Source: CALISC01 sp963542545
GTDB taxonomy: Bacteria; Bacillota_I; Bacilli_A; Acholeplasmatales; Acholeplasmataceae
Reading direction: 5' to 3'
NCBI GenBank assembly: GCA_963542545.1
Contig: CAUTWO010000002.1
Coordinates: 1-64,000, forward strand
DNA: 64,000 bases
Position numbers and translations under genes: made by a program. Below are positions 53,224 to 63,128 of this stretch, in pieces. Under the pieces are notes generated by a model. That model saw only the letters and a program-made list of their open reading frames with translations. It searched no databases and was not told where the DNA came from. Position 1 is the stretch's first letter, and every line of letters begins with the position of its first letter.

Positions 53224-54525
53224 ATGAAAAAAATTTTTGATAGTTTAAAAAAAATCCAAGCATCTTACCCAGATAAAACTTTTATTTTAGCAGTATCTGG
53301 TGGGGTTGATAGTATGGTTTTACTAGACGCAGCAATTAAAATAAAACTAAATTGCATTGTGGTAAATTTCAATCACCATAAGAGAAAAGCCAGTGAAAAA
53401 GAAGCAAAATTAGTTGAGAAAACGGCTCATGTTAACAACTTAAAAGTAGTACTTAAAGATATTAAAATTGAAAAAAATAGTAATTTCCAAAAACTCGCAA
53501 GAGACTGTAGAATAGCCTTATTAAAAGAAATTGCTAAGGAAAACAACACAAACTTAATCGTGACTGCTCACCACTTAAATGACCTTACTGAAACTATGGT
53601 GATGAACTTCGTCAGCCAAGGTATGTTTAAATCACTAAGTGGTTTTGACGCTAAACACGAAGACGACGGATTTATTTTTTTAAAGCCTTTTAAAGAAATT
53701 AAAAAATCAGAACTGTACGAATACGCAAAAAATCACAAACTCATTTTTTTTGAAGACGAGAGTAATTTTAAAAACAACTACACGAGAAACCAATTTAGAA
53801 ACTTAGTTATTCCTGAACTAGAAAAACAAAACCCTAAACTGACAGACAGAATGTTTTTGCTTTCAGAAATTTTTCAGTCACTTGACTCAGGTCTTAAAAA
53901 AACTGCTCTTGACTTTATTCAAAACAAAGATATTTTTACAATTCCTGAATACTTAAAACATCCTTTGCACATTAGACTATATATTTTGACAGAACTATTA
54001 AATCAAAACAAAGTCTCTTTTAATTTAAAGAAAATTGTGCAAATTGATAAGTTAATTTTAAGCGCTCGTCCAAATGGTGAAATCAAATTAAGTGATACCT
54101 GGTTTTTTAAAAAAACTTACGCGGTTTTTTCGCTAAAAAAACAAGCAAATTCGCCACTATTATATAAATATAATATAGATAATTTTTGTTTTAATTCAAA
54201 ACACCCACAAACCAGTCTAATAAACTGTATAATTGAATATAGTACTGGTGCGCTTAGACTACCTTTTTTAGTCAGAACTCAAAAGCCTAGAGACTTACTT
54301 AACTACAGTTTCGGCAAAAAATCTGTAGCCAAGTTGTTTAAAGACGCCAAAGTACCACTTTATTTTAGAAAGCAATATCCGATTTTAACAGATTCAGCCG
54401 ACCAAATTATCTACATTCCAAAACTATATAAAAACGACACTCTTGGGGTTGGCGAAACTCTTAAAATTGAGTTTATAGGTGAACTATGCGAAATTTACTC
54501 AAAAAAGATATCCAAAAAGTCCTAA
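53224..54525 (+). CDS. tilS: tRNA(Ile)-lysidine synthase
   Basis: 433 residues. PP-loop AVSGGVDSMVLLD near residue 24, NFNHHKRKASEKEA, TAHHLND and the NNYTRNQFRN motif, then a C-terminal substrate domain (LRLPFLVRTQKPRD, SVAKLFKDAKVP). It converts C34 of tRNA-Ile(CAU) to lysidine so it reads AUA. Heads tilS-hpt-ftsH-lysS, the conserved Bacilli operon; it overlaps hpt by 40 bases. Confidence 0.96.
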   Translation: MKKIFDSLKKIQASYPDKTFILAVSGGVDSMVLLDAAIKIKLNCIVVNFNHHKRKASEKEAKLVEKTAHVNNLKVVLKDIKIEKNSNFQKLARDCRIALLKEIAKENNTNLIVTAHHLNDLTETMVMNFVSQGMFKSLSGFDAKHEDDGFIFLKPFKEIKKSELYEYAKNHKLIFFEDESNFKNNYTRNQFRNLVIPELEKQNPKLTDRMFLLSEIFQSLDSGLKKTALDFIQNKDIFTIPEYLKHPLHIRLYILTELLNQNKVSFNLKKIVQIDKLILSARPNGEIKLSDTWFFKKTYAVFSLKKQANSPLLYKYNIDNFCFNSKHPQTSLINCIIEYSTGALRLPFLVRTQKPRDLLNYSFGKKSVAKLFKDAKVPLYFRKQYPILTDSADQIIYIPKLYKNDTLGVGETLKIEFIGELCEIYSKKISKKS

Positions 54526-55046
54526 TTTCTCGCTTTAGTATCAAAAGACAAATTAAGCGAGTAGCAAAGGAAGTTTCCAAGGCTTACTTTGACAAGACTC
54601 CGCTTTTAATTGGCATTTTAAACGGCTCTGTTCCTTTTTTAACTGAGCTTTCTTTGAATTTATCTATTAACTGTGAAATTCAGTATATGTCGACTAAGTC
54701 TTATTTTGGCGGAACTGAGTCAACTGGCAAAGTTCTGCTGAACTCTAGTCTGCTGCCAGATGTCAAAGACCGAGATGTATTGATAGTTGACGATATTATG
54801 GACTCAGGAATAACTCTTAACTTAATTAAAGAAACCCTTCTTAAAAACGGAGCAAAATCCGTTAAGACAGTGGTACTTTTAAACAAAATCACGAAGAGAA
54901 AAGTAGAAATTGAGCCTGATTTCGCTGCTTTTAAAATCCCTGACCTTTTCATTGTTGGATTTGGTCTGGACTACAAAGAACTTTACCGTAATTTGCCCTA
55001 CATTGCTTTACTGAAACCCAGCGTTTTAAGTGAGCAGAAAGGATAA
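54486..55046 (+). CDS. hpt: hypoxanthine phosphoribosyltransferase
   Basis: 186 residues. PRPP-binding segment VLIVDDIMDSGITL, LIGILNGSVPF near the N-terminus and FIVGFGLDYKELYRNLPY at the end. It salvages hypoxanthine (and guanine) to nucleotides. The ATG lies inside tilS, a long overlap for this operon. Confidence 0.95.
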   Translation: MRNLLKKDIQKVLISRFSIKRQIKRVAKEVSKAYFDKTPLLIGILNGSVPFLTELSLNLSINCEIQYMSTKSYFGGTESTGKVLLNSSLLPDVKDRDVLIVDDIMDSGITLNLIKETLLKNGAKSVKTVVLLNKITKRKVEIEPDFAAFKIPDLFIVGFGLDYKELYRNLPYIALLKPSVLSEQKG

Positions 55047-55055
55047 GACTGATAA

Positions 55056-57125
55056 ATGAAACCAAATAAACCAAATAAACAACCTAAAAAATTCAATTTA
55101 TTTTCTAACAAAAGTTTTTGGATTAACTTAATTGTTACTGTAATTGTCGTAATTTTTGTAATTAGAATTAGCAGAAGAATTTACGATAATTTAAAAGTAA
55201 AAGTAGCATATGCTGAACTTAAAACTCAACTGGGTGCGAAAAACGTGGCACTTGGCTACGATAAGTTTGACGATTCGCTTAAAAAATATTTAGAAAAACA
55301 ACTAATTAAATCAGAACTTACCGTCACTCACCTAAGCATCCGTGAAACTGCTGCTGGTAACTTACACATTGACTTTAGATACCAAAAAAATGGCAAGCAA
55401 ATCAGAGCCACAGTTTACGAGCGAATTGACCGCACGCAGGCCAGTGAAATTAGACACATTGTTGAGTACTACAACTCAACTGACAAAAAGATACTTTACA
55501 GCAACGTTCTTGAGTCTAGTTTCAATATTTTTTCATTTATTTTGTCGGCCTTGCCTTTTGTAATTAGCGGTTTGTTTTTGTATTTGATTTACAAATCATA
55601 CCAGTCAATGAATCAACAAAACCTAGATATTGTCAACAGCGACGTTAAAACTGCGAAAACCAACGTGACTTTCCAAAATGTTGCTGGCTTGGATGAAGAA
55701 AAATACGAACTGCAAGAAATTGTAGACTTTTTAAAAGATCCGGCTAAATACACCAAAGTTGGCGCGAGAGTTCCAAAAGGTGTGCTTTTAGTTGGGCCCC
55801 CTGGAACCGGTAAAACTTTGATGGCTAAGGCTGTCGCAGGCGAGGCCAATGTTTCTTTTATTTCGCTTTCTGGTTCTGAGTTTGTCGAAATGTTTGTCGG
55901 AGTTGGGGCTAAACGTGTTAGAAACTTATTTGACACCGCAAAGTCTATCGCGCCTTGCATCATTTTTATTGACGAAATTGATGCAGTTGGACGCCAAAGA
56001 GGTTCAGGTATTGGTGGCGGACACGATGAACGCGAACAAACCTTGAACCAAATTTTGGTAGAAATGGATGGATTTTCAACAAACTCTGGAATTATAGTTT
56101 TGGCTGCTACCAACCGCTCAGATGTACTTGACCCAGCACTCCTTAGACCTGGCCGCTTTGACCGCCAGATTACCGTGTCTCTGCCTGACTTAAAAGGTAG
56201 AACTAAAATCCTTGGGGTGCACTCAAGAAACAAAAATCTGGCAGCCGAGGTTAATCTTGAAGACCTGGCTCGCCGCATTCCTGGCTTTTCTGGGGCTGAC
56301 ATTGAAAACTTAATGAACGAGGCTGCCTTGCTTGCAGCACGCGCTAACCGAGTTGAGATTACCATTTCAGACTTAGACGAAGGTGTGGACCGCGTAATGA
56401 TGGGACCTGCCAAAGTTTCTCGCAAGTATTCGGAAACTGAGAAAAAAATAGTTTCCTACCACGAGGCCGGACACGCCGTAATTGGTCTGCTTCTTGAGTC
56501 TGCAAACGAAGTTCAAAAAGTCACAATTATCCCGCGTGGCGAGGCTGGTGGATACAACTTAATGATGCCAAAAGAAGAGTCTTTCTTTCAAACCAAAGAA
56601 CAACTTACTGAGTCAATTACCGGATTTTTGGGAGGCCGAGTTGCCGAAGAAATTAAGTTTGCTTCAGTTACAAACGGAGCGCATAACGACTTTGAAAAAG
56701 CCACTCAAATCGCGCGTGCGATGGTCACACAATACGGAATGTCTGAACTTGGCTTTGTCCAATACGAAAAAGCTGGGTCTCAAGTGTTTTTAGGCCGCGA
56801 CTACTTTAGTGAAAAGAATTTTTCGGACACAGTAGCCCACGAAATTGACCTTGAAATCAGAAAGCTCATGAATGAATGTCACGAAAAAGCAAAATCCTTA
56901 ATTTTGGCAAATCTACCACTACTTGAAGCGATTGCCTATTACTTAAGAGAAGTGGAAACTCTGACTCGTGAAGACATTCACGAAATTCACGAAACCGGAC
57001 ACCTTGAGCGAGTAGACATGCAAAAAGGCGAGACTCCTGACTTTGCAAAAATTGCCAAAGAAAACGTAAATAAACCTAAAAAAACTACTGCTAAAAAAAC
57101 TAATACAGAAAGTGAGGCTAAGTAA
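55056..57125 (+). CDS. ftsH: ATP-dependent zinc metalloprotease FtsH
   Basis: 689 residues: membrane helix (~25-43), external loop, second helix (~150-172), AAA+ domain (GPPGTGKTLMAKAVAG, IIFIDEIDAVG, ATNRSDVLDPALLRPGRFDR split over the arm) and M41 protease with HEAGH and downstream Asp. It degrades misfolded membrane proteins and regulators. Ends in a Lys-rich tail. Follows hpt and precedes lysS by five bases. Confidence 0.98.
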   Translation: MKPNKPNKQPKKFNLFSNKSFWINLIVTVIVVIFVIRISRRIYDNLKVKVAYAELKTQLGAKNVALGYDKFDDSLKKYLEKQLIKSELTVTHLSIRETAAGNLHIDFRYQKNGKQIRATVYERIDRTQASEIRHIVEYYNSTDKKILYSNVLESSFNIFSFILSALPFVISGLFLYLIYKSYQSMNQQNLDIVNSDVKTAKTNVTFQNVAGLDEEKYELQEIVDFLKDPAKYTKVGARVPKGVLLVGPPGTGKTLMAKAVAGEANVSFISLSGSEFVEMFVGVGAKRVRNLFDTAKSIAPCIIFIDEIDAVGRQRGSGIGGGHDEREQTLNQILVEMDGFSTNSGIIVLAATNRSDVLDPALLRPGRFDRQITVSLPDLKGRTKILGVHSRNKNLAAEVNLEDLARRIPGFSGADIENLMNEAALLAARANRVEITISDLDEGVDRVMMGPAKVSRKYSETEKKIVSYHEAGHAVIGLLLESANEVQKVTIIPRGEAGGYNLMMPKEESFFQTKEQLTESITGFLGGRVAEEIKFASVTNGAHNDFEKATQIARAMVTQYGMSELGFVQYEKAGSQVFLGRDYFSEKNFSDTVAHEIDLEIRKLMNECHEKAKSLILANLPLLEAIAYYLREVETLTREDIHEIHETGHLERVDMQKGETPDFAKIAKENVNKPKKTTAKKTNTESEAK

Positions 57126-57129
57126 GTAA

Positions 57130-58647
57130 ATGCAAGAACTTCAATTTACTGACCAAGAACAAGCAAGACGAGATAAAGTCATAAAGTTAAAGGAACTTGG
57201 AATTGACCCATTTGGCCACGCTTTTAAAACAAACTTCAATACAAAACAAATTTTTGAAAAATATCAAGATTTTTCTGGCGATGACCTTGAAAAACTAAAC
57301 AAAAAAGTCAAAATTGCTGGCCGTGTTGTTTTAAACCGTGCACAAGGCAAAGCTGGTTTTATGCACATTCAAGACCGCTTTGGCAAAATTCAGTTGTATG
57401 TCCGCAAAGACAACATCAAAGAAACTGATTTTCAGGCCTGGAAGTTAACGGATCTTGGTGACTTTGTTGGCATTGACGGCGTAGTTTTTAAAACCCACAC
57501 CGGCGAACTTTCTGTAAGAGTTTCTAAATACACTTACTTAACTAAAGCCTTAAAACCACTGCCTGACAAATTCCATGGTCTACAAGACATTGAAGAAGGT
57601 AGACGCAAACGTTATCTTGACTTAATAGTTAATTCAGAAATTAAAGCAGTTTCATTCATGCGTCCAAAAATTATTAAAGCCTTTCGCGACTTTTTTGACA
57701 AAAAAGACTTTATAGAAGTAGACACACCTGTCTTGCATCCTACGCTTGGCGGGGCGGCAGCTCGTCCTTTTGTCACTCACCACAATGCTCTGAACATGCC
57801 GTTTTATTTAAGAATTGCCCAAGAAATTCCTTTAAAGAAACTAATTGTGGGCGGGATGGAAAAAGTCTACGAAATTGCTCGTCTATTTAGAAACGAAGGG
57901 ATGGACTCAACTCATAACCCTGAGTTTACGACTCTAGAAGTCTACGAGGCTTACGCTAATTTAGATACTATGATGGAACTTTGTGAAACCAGTTTTCGTG
58001 AAGTTGCCAAAAAAGTCCTTGGCACAACTAAAGTTCAGTTTGGTGAGTTTGCGTTGGATTTTGCAAAACCTTTTGCTCGTCTGCATATGGTTGATGCTGT
58101 CAAAAAATATGCAAATGTCGACTTTTTTGAAATTAAAGACTTTGAGACCGCTAAAACACTTGCAGATAGTCACCACATCAAAGTTGAGCCACATTTTGAA
58201 ATTGGGCATATTATAAACGCATTTTTTGAAAAGTATGTTGAAGACAAACTAATTGAGCCAACCTTTATCTACGGACACCCAGTTGAAATTTCACCACTGG
58301 CCAAGAAAGGACCAGACCCTCGTTTTACTCGCCGTTTTGAGGTGTTTATTGTTGGAAAAGAATACGCCAACGCCTACTCTGAGTTAAACGATCCGCTTGA
58401 CCAACGCGCACGTTTTGAGGCACAACTAAAAGAGCGAGCATCCGGCAACGCCGAGGCTTGTGAACTAGATAGTGAGTTTTTAGAAGCCTTAGAATACGGA
58501 ATGCCACCAACCGGAGGTCTTGGTATTGGACTTGACCGCTTTATTATGTTGCTTACCAACCGCCAATCTATTCGCGACGTTATTTTGTTTCCGCACTTAA
58601 AACGCAAAGACATTAAATCAAATAAGGAGTTTGATGATGAGAAATAA
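57130..58647 (+). CDS. lysS: lysyl-tRNA synthetase, class II
   Basis: 505 residues. N-terminal OB anticodon domain (VKIAGRVVLNRAQGKAGFMH), class II core with RNEGMDSTHNPEFTTLEVYEAY (motif 2 region, split) and GLGIGLDRFIMLLT (motif 3). It charges tRNA-Lys. It overlaps the next gene start by about 11 bases. Confidence 0.98.
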   Translation: MQELQFTDQEQARRDKVIKLKELGIDPFGHAFKTNFNTKQIFEKYQDFSGDDLEKLNKKVKIAGRVVLNRAQGKAGFMHIQDRFGKIQLYVRKDNIKETDFQAWKLTDLGDFVGIDGVVFKTHTGELSVRVSKYTYLTKALKPLPDKFHGLQDIEEGRRKRYLDLIVNSEIKAVSFMRPKIIKAFRDFFDKKDFIEVDTPVLHPTLGGAAARPFVTHHNALNMPFYLRIAQEIPLKKLIVGGMEKVYEIARLFRNEGMDSTHNPEFTTLEVYEAYANLDTMMELCETSFREVAKKVLGTTKVQFGEFALDFAKPFARLHMVDAVKKYANVDFFEIKDFETAKTLADSHHIKVEPHFEIGHIINAFFEKYVEDKLIEPTFIYGHPVEISPLAKKGPDPRFTRRFEVFIVGKEYANAYSELNDPLDQRARFEAQLKERASGNAEACELDSEFLEALEYGMPPTGGLGIGLDRFIMLLTNRQSIRDVILFPHLKRKDIKSNKEFDDEK

Positions 58648-59179
58648 AAAAATCTTTTTTCTACTTGCTTTATTATTTAGTTTACTTGCCCTACTTTCTA
58701 CCTTGGCAGTTTTACTTTACATCGTAATTTCTCGCCAAGAATCGGTATATTCAATTATCCCTACTTTCTTTTTCTTAGTCTTTTTAATTTCTACGCTAAT
58801 TTTGTATAACCGTTTTCAGCAAAACGAAGTGCAAAATCTGCTTAGCCACTTTAAAGAACGCGATGTTTTTTCGTTTGCTGCCAAAACTTCTGTATGCAAA
58901 CACGCTGCTTTTGAAATCAAGGCAGACAGAGTAGAATTAGTTACTTTAAACAAGGCAAAAGAAGAAACTGTACTTTTTACCTTTTTAAATCAAAATATCG
59001 CTAAAGTTGAGCCAAAAATGCAAAAAGGCACACCAAGACTAGTTTTCACCTTTAAAGAAAACATTTCATATCTCGGAAAAGAAACCAAGGTAGTTTCACT
59101 AAAAGTTAGTGAAATTCCGACCAAAGTTAGCAAAAATGTTCGTTTCTTAACTTACCTTTCTGAACTTAATTTAAACTGA
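58637..59179 (+). CDS. hypothetical membrane protein after lysS
   Basis: About 180 residues. Two membrane helices (~5-30 and ~42-60) and a C-terminal soluble domain of about 110 residues with strand-rich pattern. Two ATGs in tandem (58634 and 58637) follow AAGGAG; the second has better spacing. Not recognised. Read from lysS. Confidence 0.65.
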   Translation: MRNKKIFFLLALLFSLLALLSTLAVLLYIVISRQESVYSIIPTFFFLVFLISTLILYNRFQQNEVQNLLSHFKERDVFSFAAKTSVCKHAAFEIKADRVELVTLNKAKEETVLFTFLNQNIAKVEPKMQKGTPRLVFTFKENISYLGKETKVVSLKVSEIPTKVSKNVRFLTYLSELNLN

Positions 59180-59215
59180 GTAAAACTATTTAAAAACCCT
59201 TTTTAATTTGAATTT

Positions 59216-59953
59216 GTGAACACTTACCTAAACGTTTTTTTAGTTATACTACTTTGCTTACTTGCTTATTTATTTGGCTCAATTCCTTTTGGCTTAATTT
59301 TTAGCAAGAAGTTTAAAAACGCAGACATAAGAAAAATGCATTCTGGAAACATTGGCGCAACCAATGTTTCCAGAGTTCTTGGCTTTAAACTAGCGTTTAT
59401 AGTTTTTCTTTTAGATGTTTTAAAAGGTGCGCTTTTTATAGCCTTTGTTTTAATCCTTTACTTTATTAACGCAGACATGTTTGAGTCTTTAGTTCAAGTT
59501 AAAACTAAAGCAACATTAGTGTATATCTATCCGCTTTATGGTTTGTCTGCTGTCTTTGGACATCTTTATCCTGTCTATTTAGGCTTTCAAGGTGGCAAAG
59601 GTATCTCTTCACTATTTGGGTTTTTACTAGTCGCATTTCCGTTAGTTGGTTTAATTTACGTCCTTACTTTTTTAACAGTTTTCTTTTTGTTTAAAAAGTT
59701 AGTGTCTCTTGCTTCTTTACTGGCTGTATTTTTTAGTTTTATCGCACTTTTGTTATTCAGAATATTTAGCCCTAACTTAATCTACAGTCAAATGTCTAAA
59801 AATTGGTTAAGTTACTCACTTGAACTTGCAGTGGTTTTTCTGCTTTCTTGTCTAGTTATTTTAAAACACCGCATAAACATTTTAAAATTGATTAAAGGCA
59901 AAGAAAAAGGTACCAACATTTTTAGCAACCAAGTTGAAAAAACACCTGAGTAA
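59216..59953 (+). CDS. plsY: glycerol-3-phosphate acyltransferase PlsY
   Basis: 245 residues, GTG start. Five to seven membrane helices and the PlsY motifs GSIPFGLIFSKK, HSGNIGATNV and FGHLYPVYLGFQGGKG. It acylates glycerol-3-phosphate from acyl-phosphate, the step after GpsA (4467-5459). Its C-terminal extension of ~30 residues is longer than usual. A tRNA pair follows. Confidence 0.96.
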   Translation: MNTYLNVFLVILLCLLAYLFGSIPFGLIFSKKFKNADIRKMHSGNIGATNVSRVLGFKLAFIVFLLDVLKGALFIAFVLILYFINADMFESLVQVKTKATLVYIYPLYGLSAVFGHLYPVYLGFQGGKGISSLFGFLLVAFPLVGLIYVLTFLTVFFLFKKLVSLASLLAVFFSFIALLLFRIFSPNLIYSQMSKNWLSYSLELAVVFLLSCLVILKHRINILKLIKGKEKGTNIFSNQVEKTPE

Positions 59954-60064
59954 TGTTTTTACTTTAGCCTTATAAAGCAATAATACATAAATAGGTCAAA
60001 GGACTAATCTTAGGCAAAAAACTAGTAAGTTAGTAAAATAATTTTAAAAATATTTAAAATACGC

Positions 60065-60070
60065 TATAAT
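60065..60070 (+). promoter_or_regulatory. -10 element for tRNA-Thr
   Basis: Perfect TATAAT 18 bases before the tRNA 5' end; no good -35. Confidence 0.45.
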
Positions 60071-60087
60071 TAAGCCGGTCTAAAAAC

Positions 60088-60161
60088 GCCTACATAGTAC
60101 AGTGGTAGTACGTAGCAATGGTAATGCTAAAACTAAAGTTCAATTCTTTATGTAGGCACCA
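60088..60161 (+). tRNA. tRNA-Thr (anticodon GGU)
   Basis: 74 bases with CCA encoded. Acceptor GCCTACA/TGTAGGC; D-arm GTAC/GTAC with a short loop; anticodon stem TAGCA/TGCTA with loop ATGGTAA (U33 present) giving GGT; T-arm TAAAG/CTTTA, T-loop TTCAATT. The A/U-rich arms are weak but complete. Confidence 0.9.
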
Positions 60162-60182
60162 TTTTAAAAAACTAGTTATTGC

Positions 60183-60211
60183 TTGTATTTTTTTAAAAAT
60201 CAGGCTATACT
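60183..60211 (+). promoter_or_regulatory. promoter for tRNA-Glu
   Basis: Weak TTGTAT, a 17-base spacer and TATACT (60206-60211), 12 bases before the tRNA. Confidence 0.45.
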
Positions 60212-60222
60212 ATTTTAGTATT

Positions 60223-60298
60223 GGCCCGTTGGAGAAACGGTTAACTCACATGCCTTTCACGCATGCATTTATGGGTTCAAATCCCGTACGGGTCACCA
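60223..60298 (+). tRNA. tRNA-Glu (anticodon UUC)
   Basis: 76 bases with CCA encoded. Acceptor GGCCCGT/ACGGGTC (one G-U); anticodon stem CATGC/GCATG with loop CTTTCAC giving TTC; T-arm TGGGTTCAAATCCCG. Its terminator follows, then an accessory segment. Confidence 0.97.
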
Positions 60299-60313
60299 TT
60301 TTTAAAAATAATT

Positions 60314-60341
60314 TACTCAAGGCAACTTGAGTATTTTTTTT
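60314..60341 (+). terminator. terminator after tRNA-Glu
   Basis: TACTCAAG pairs with CTTGAGTA around GCAA, followed by eight T. Confidence 0.93.
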
Positions 60342-60370
60342 AAATAAAGCTAGATACCGGAGGTGTGTTT

Positions 60371-63020
60371 ATGAATTTATTTGAGTTTAAAGAGACAAAT
60401 TTATTTGAAATTAGAAAAAATGTTTGGTTGTCTAGACAATATTTTTATATTTTTTGCAAACAATTTGTTGGTAAAAAAGTTTCTACGCTTTACAGCAGAT
60501 TTAAAGAGGGTTTTAATTCCCCAATGAAAGTAAAGAAATTGAGCATATTCTTCAATGGGATTTTAAAATAGACGCCGATACTAAGTTAATTTCAGAGAAA
60601 ACTAAAAAGTATGAAAACCTCTCTGCACTAGACGATCACTTATTTTTAAAATCTTTAAAAAATGGTTTTAAGTTAATTAAATCACTAACTCGCCTGAATA
60701 TAGACCTTTTAAACACCGAAATCTGCCCTCAAACTAGAAAACAAATTTCAGACATTCAAATCGCAGATATTATTGGCGCTACTAAAAATCAGGAAAAAAT
60801 CAATTGTGGAATAAATCAAAACTTATTTGACTTTACAATTGCTAGAGAAACTATTTTAAACAAAACCAACGAAACCATCAATCCACATTTTATTTTTCAA
60901 GAACTCTTAATTTTAAGAGAAGCAATTTCTTATTATGCTAAGTATATTTTGCCTGAAAACGAAGAAAAATGTTTTAATTTACTCAAAATGTTTGAAATTA
61001 ACAATTCATATAAAGGCAATTTTGCTGAACTAATTCAAGAAATTATGCCGCTAAAATTGAGGAGTTGTTTTTTAAATATGGCCTTGAACTAAATAAACTT
61101 GCAAATATTTTATTTTTTTCAGCAACTGATAAATACTACTTATTTATTGAGTTATTTATTGGTGCTATGCGAGGCTACAGTCACACAGATTTTGAACTTT
61201 TGGGTCAAAGAAATCACCTTACTTTAGATGAAATTGGTCAGAAATTTGATTTAACTAAAGAAAGAGTAAGACAAAAAATAGATAAAATGGTTAGTGAATT
61301 TAACGCATTTTATTTAAAAAACTTTACATTTAAATCAATAGACTTTATGTTTGTCTTTACAAAACGCCGCTACTTTTTTTACTTCATATCCTTGAAAGAC
61401 AAACTTAAATATGACTACGACGCTACTTCTTTTTTACTCAAAAAGCTAAACGTGGGAACTAGCACAGGATATCTTGAGCAGTTCCACGGATTTTTTTCAG
61501 CAAAAGAACATTTAGATAAATTCCTAGAGGTTGAAAAACAGGTCTTTAAACATTATTTTAAAGAAAAAGACCTGCTTTTAAAAATCAAAAAAATTAGACA
61601 ACTTGTGCCGAACTTTAAAATGACAAAAAATAGTATAAAAACATATGTTTTAAATAATTTTCATCTAAGAAAAGGCACCTATATTAGATACAATTTTAAC
61701 TTATCTAAAAAACAAAAAACAGAAATTTTAATTGAAAAGTATTTCAAAAATGGTTTTCACTGTTCTGATTATAACGATATTAAACGCATCAACGAGTGCT
61801 CTCTTGCTGAATTTGGCAATATTTTGTTTGAAGAAACAGATAAACCTGGCAATAAGTATTTCCATACTGTCCAAGCAATAATTGAAAGAAGCAACGTTCA
61901 ATTAGTAGACCGTGGAACTTACGCGCACGTTAACGACTGTCCTCAAATCACTTTAGACTTTGCTAAAAAAATATCCGACTACTTGCAAAATCAAAATCAT
62001 CCAATTTCGTATTCAGGTATTTTAAAAATTTTTAAAAGCGAACTGAAAGACTTCAATATTACTAACAGATACCAACTTAAGGGCGCCCTTTCCCACTATG
62101 AAAATCAGTTATTTAAAGGCAAGCGCGATTATTTGCTACCACTTGGTGGCAACGAAACCTTGCGTAGCAAAATTAAAGCATGGTTGATTTCACAAACCGA
62201 ATTTTTTGACTATACAAAATTTGAAAATGAGTTCAAAGGGGTTGCCAAAAGCGTATTTTCAACAGAGATTTCAGAGACTAAAAACTTTATTTATTTTTGG
62301 AATCGTGGCTATATCTACTTTAAGAATTTCAAAATAACTGACACAGAACTTAAAAATTTAAAAGCAATTATTGAAAAATCTTTAAAAGCAATCAAAATCG
62401 GCTACCGCACTGATCAGTATATATTTTTGGCATGCAAGGCAGAAATGCCTGAGTTTATTTACAGGCACAAAATCCGTCATCCTTATGACATTTTTAATTT
62501 AGCAAAACAGTTTTTTGCCAAAGACTTTGCATTTAAAAGACCTTTAATTGGTAATTTAGAAACAGTTTTTCCAGAATATAGCGAACTAGTTGCTGATTTT
62601 ATTAAGGATAAAGAAATTATTGTCATATTTGAACTCAATAAGTTTATCCTTCCACAAGTCACTACTGTAAAAAGAACTACTGTTTTTGAGTTTGTTAATA
62701 TGTTAAAAAAACAGTATATGGCGATAAGCTCAAATAAGTTAATTCGTTTAGATAAAGTTAATTTCATTAATGATGAAAAACAAAATTTTAAAAAGTATTT
62801 AGAAAGCAAATTAGATGCTAACCCAGAAGTTGCTTTGAATGAAATTATTTGCGATAAAAACTTCTTACCTAGAGTTGAAATCAACGGTAAAGTTAAGATG
62901 AATTTATTTATTCTGATTGGTTTAATAATTTGTTTTTATTCAGATGATTTTGAGCTAATAATGGAAAATGAATTTTTCAACAGAGACGAGTTTAAAGTTA
63001 AAAGACACTTAAAACAATAA
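60371..63020 (+). pseudogene. large multi-HTH DNA-binding-like protein, broken by two frameshifts
   Basis: Joining three frames gives a protein of about 883 residues. The first frame ends soon after 60519-60522 (C4 run); the second is open to 61089 but leaves the coding track at 61053-61056 (A4 run), after which the third continues to 63020. One added base at each run restores reading. A sigma-70 region 4-like HTH lies at 61218-61290 (LTLDEIGQKFDLTKERVRQ). Downstream there seem to be several winged-helix units ending in GTYIRYNF, DRGTYAHV, KGKRDYLLP and NRGYIYF. CGGAGGTG precedes the ATG. Not recognised as a known family; it may regulate transcription or bind DNA in a defence context. Confidence 0.65.
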
Positions 63021-63050
63021 AACATAAACTTTTTAATTAAATAACATGTA

Positions 63051-63080
63051 AATAAGCAGAGCGGGTCTTGTTTATTTTTA
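63051..63080 (+). terminator. possible weak terminator after the large gene
   Basis: AATAAGCAGA can pair imperfectly with TCTTGTTTATT around GCGGG, followed by TTTTTA. Confidence 0.4.
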
Positions 63081-63128
63081 ATTGGTAAAATTGTATACTT
63101 TGACACACAAATTTGTTAAAATATAGAT

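Noticed and set aside
60365..60571. A separate small gene of 68 codons after tRNA-Glu
   Set aside because: Coding continues in the next frame right after the C4 run with no ribosome site, so it is better read as the start of the large broken gene.
63100..63127. TTGACA (63100-63105) with TATAGA (63122-63127) as promoter for the methyltransferase
   Set aside because: Transcription would start inside or after the first codons; the -10 is also weak. The true promoter is unclear.
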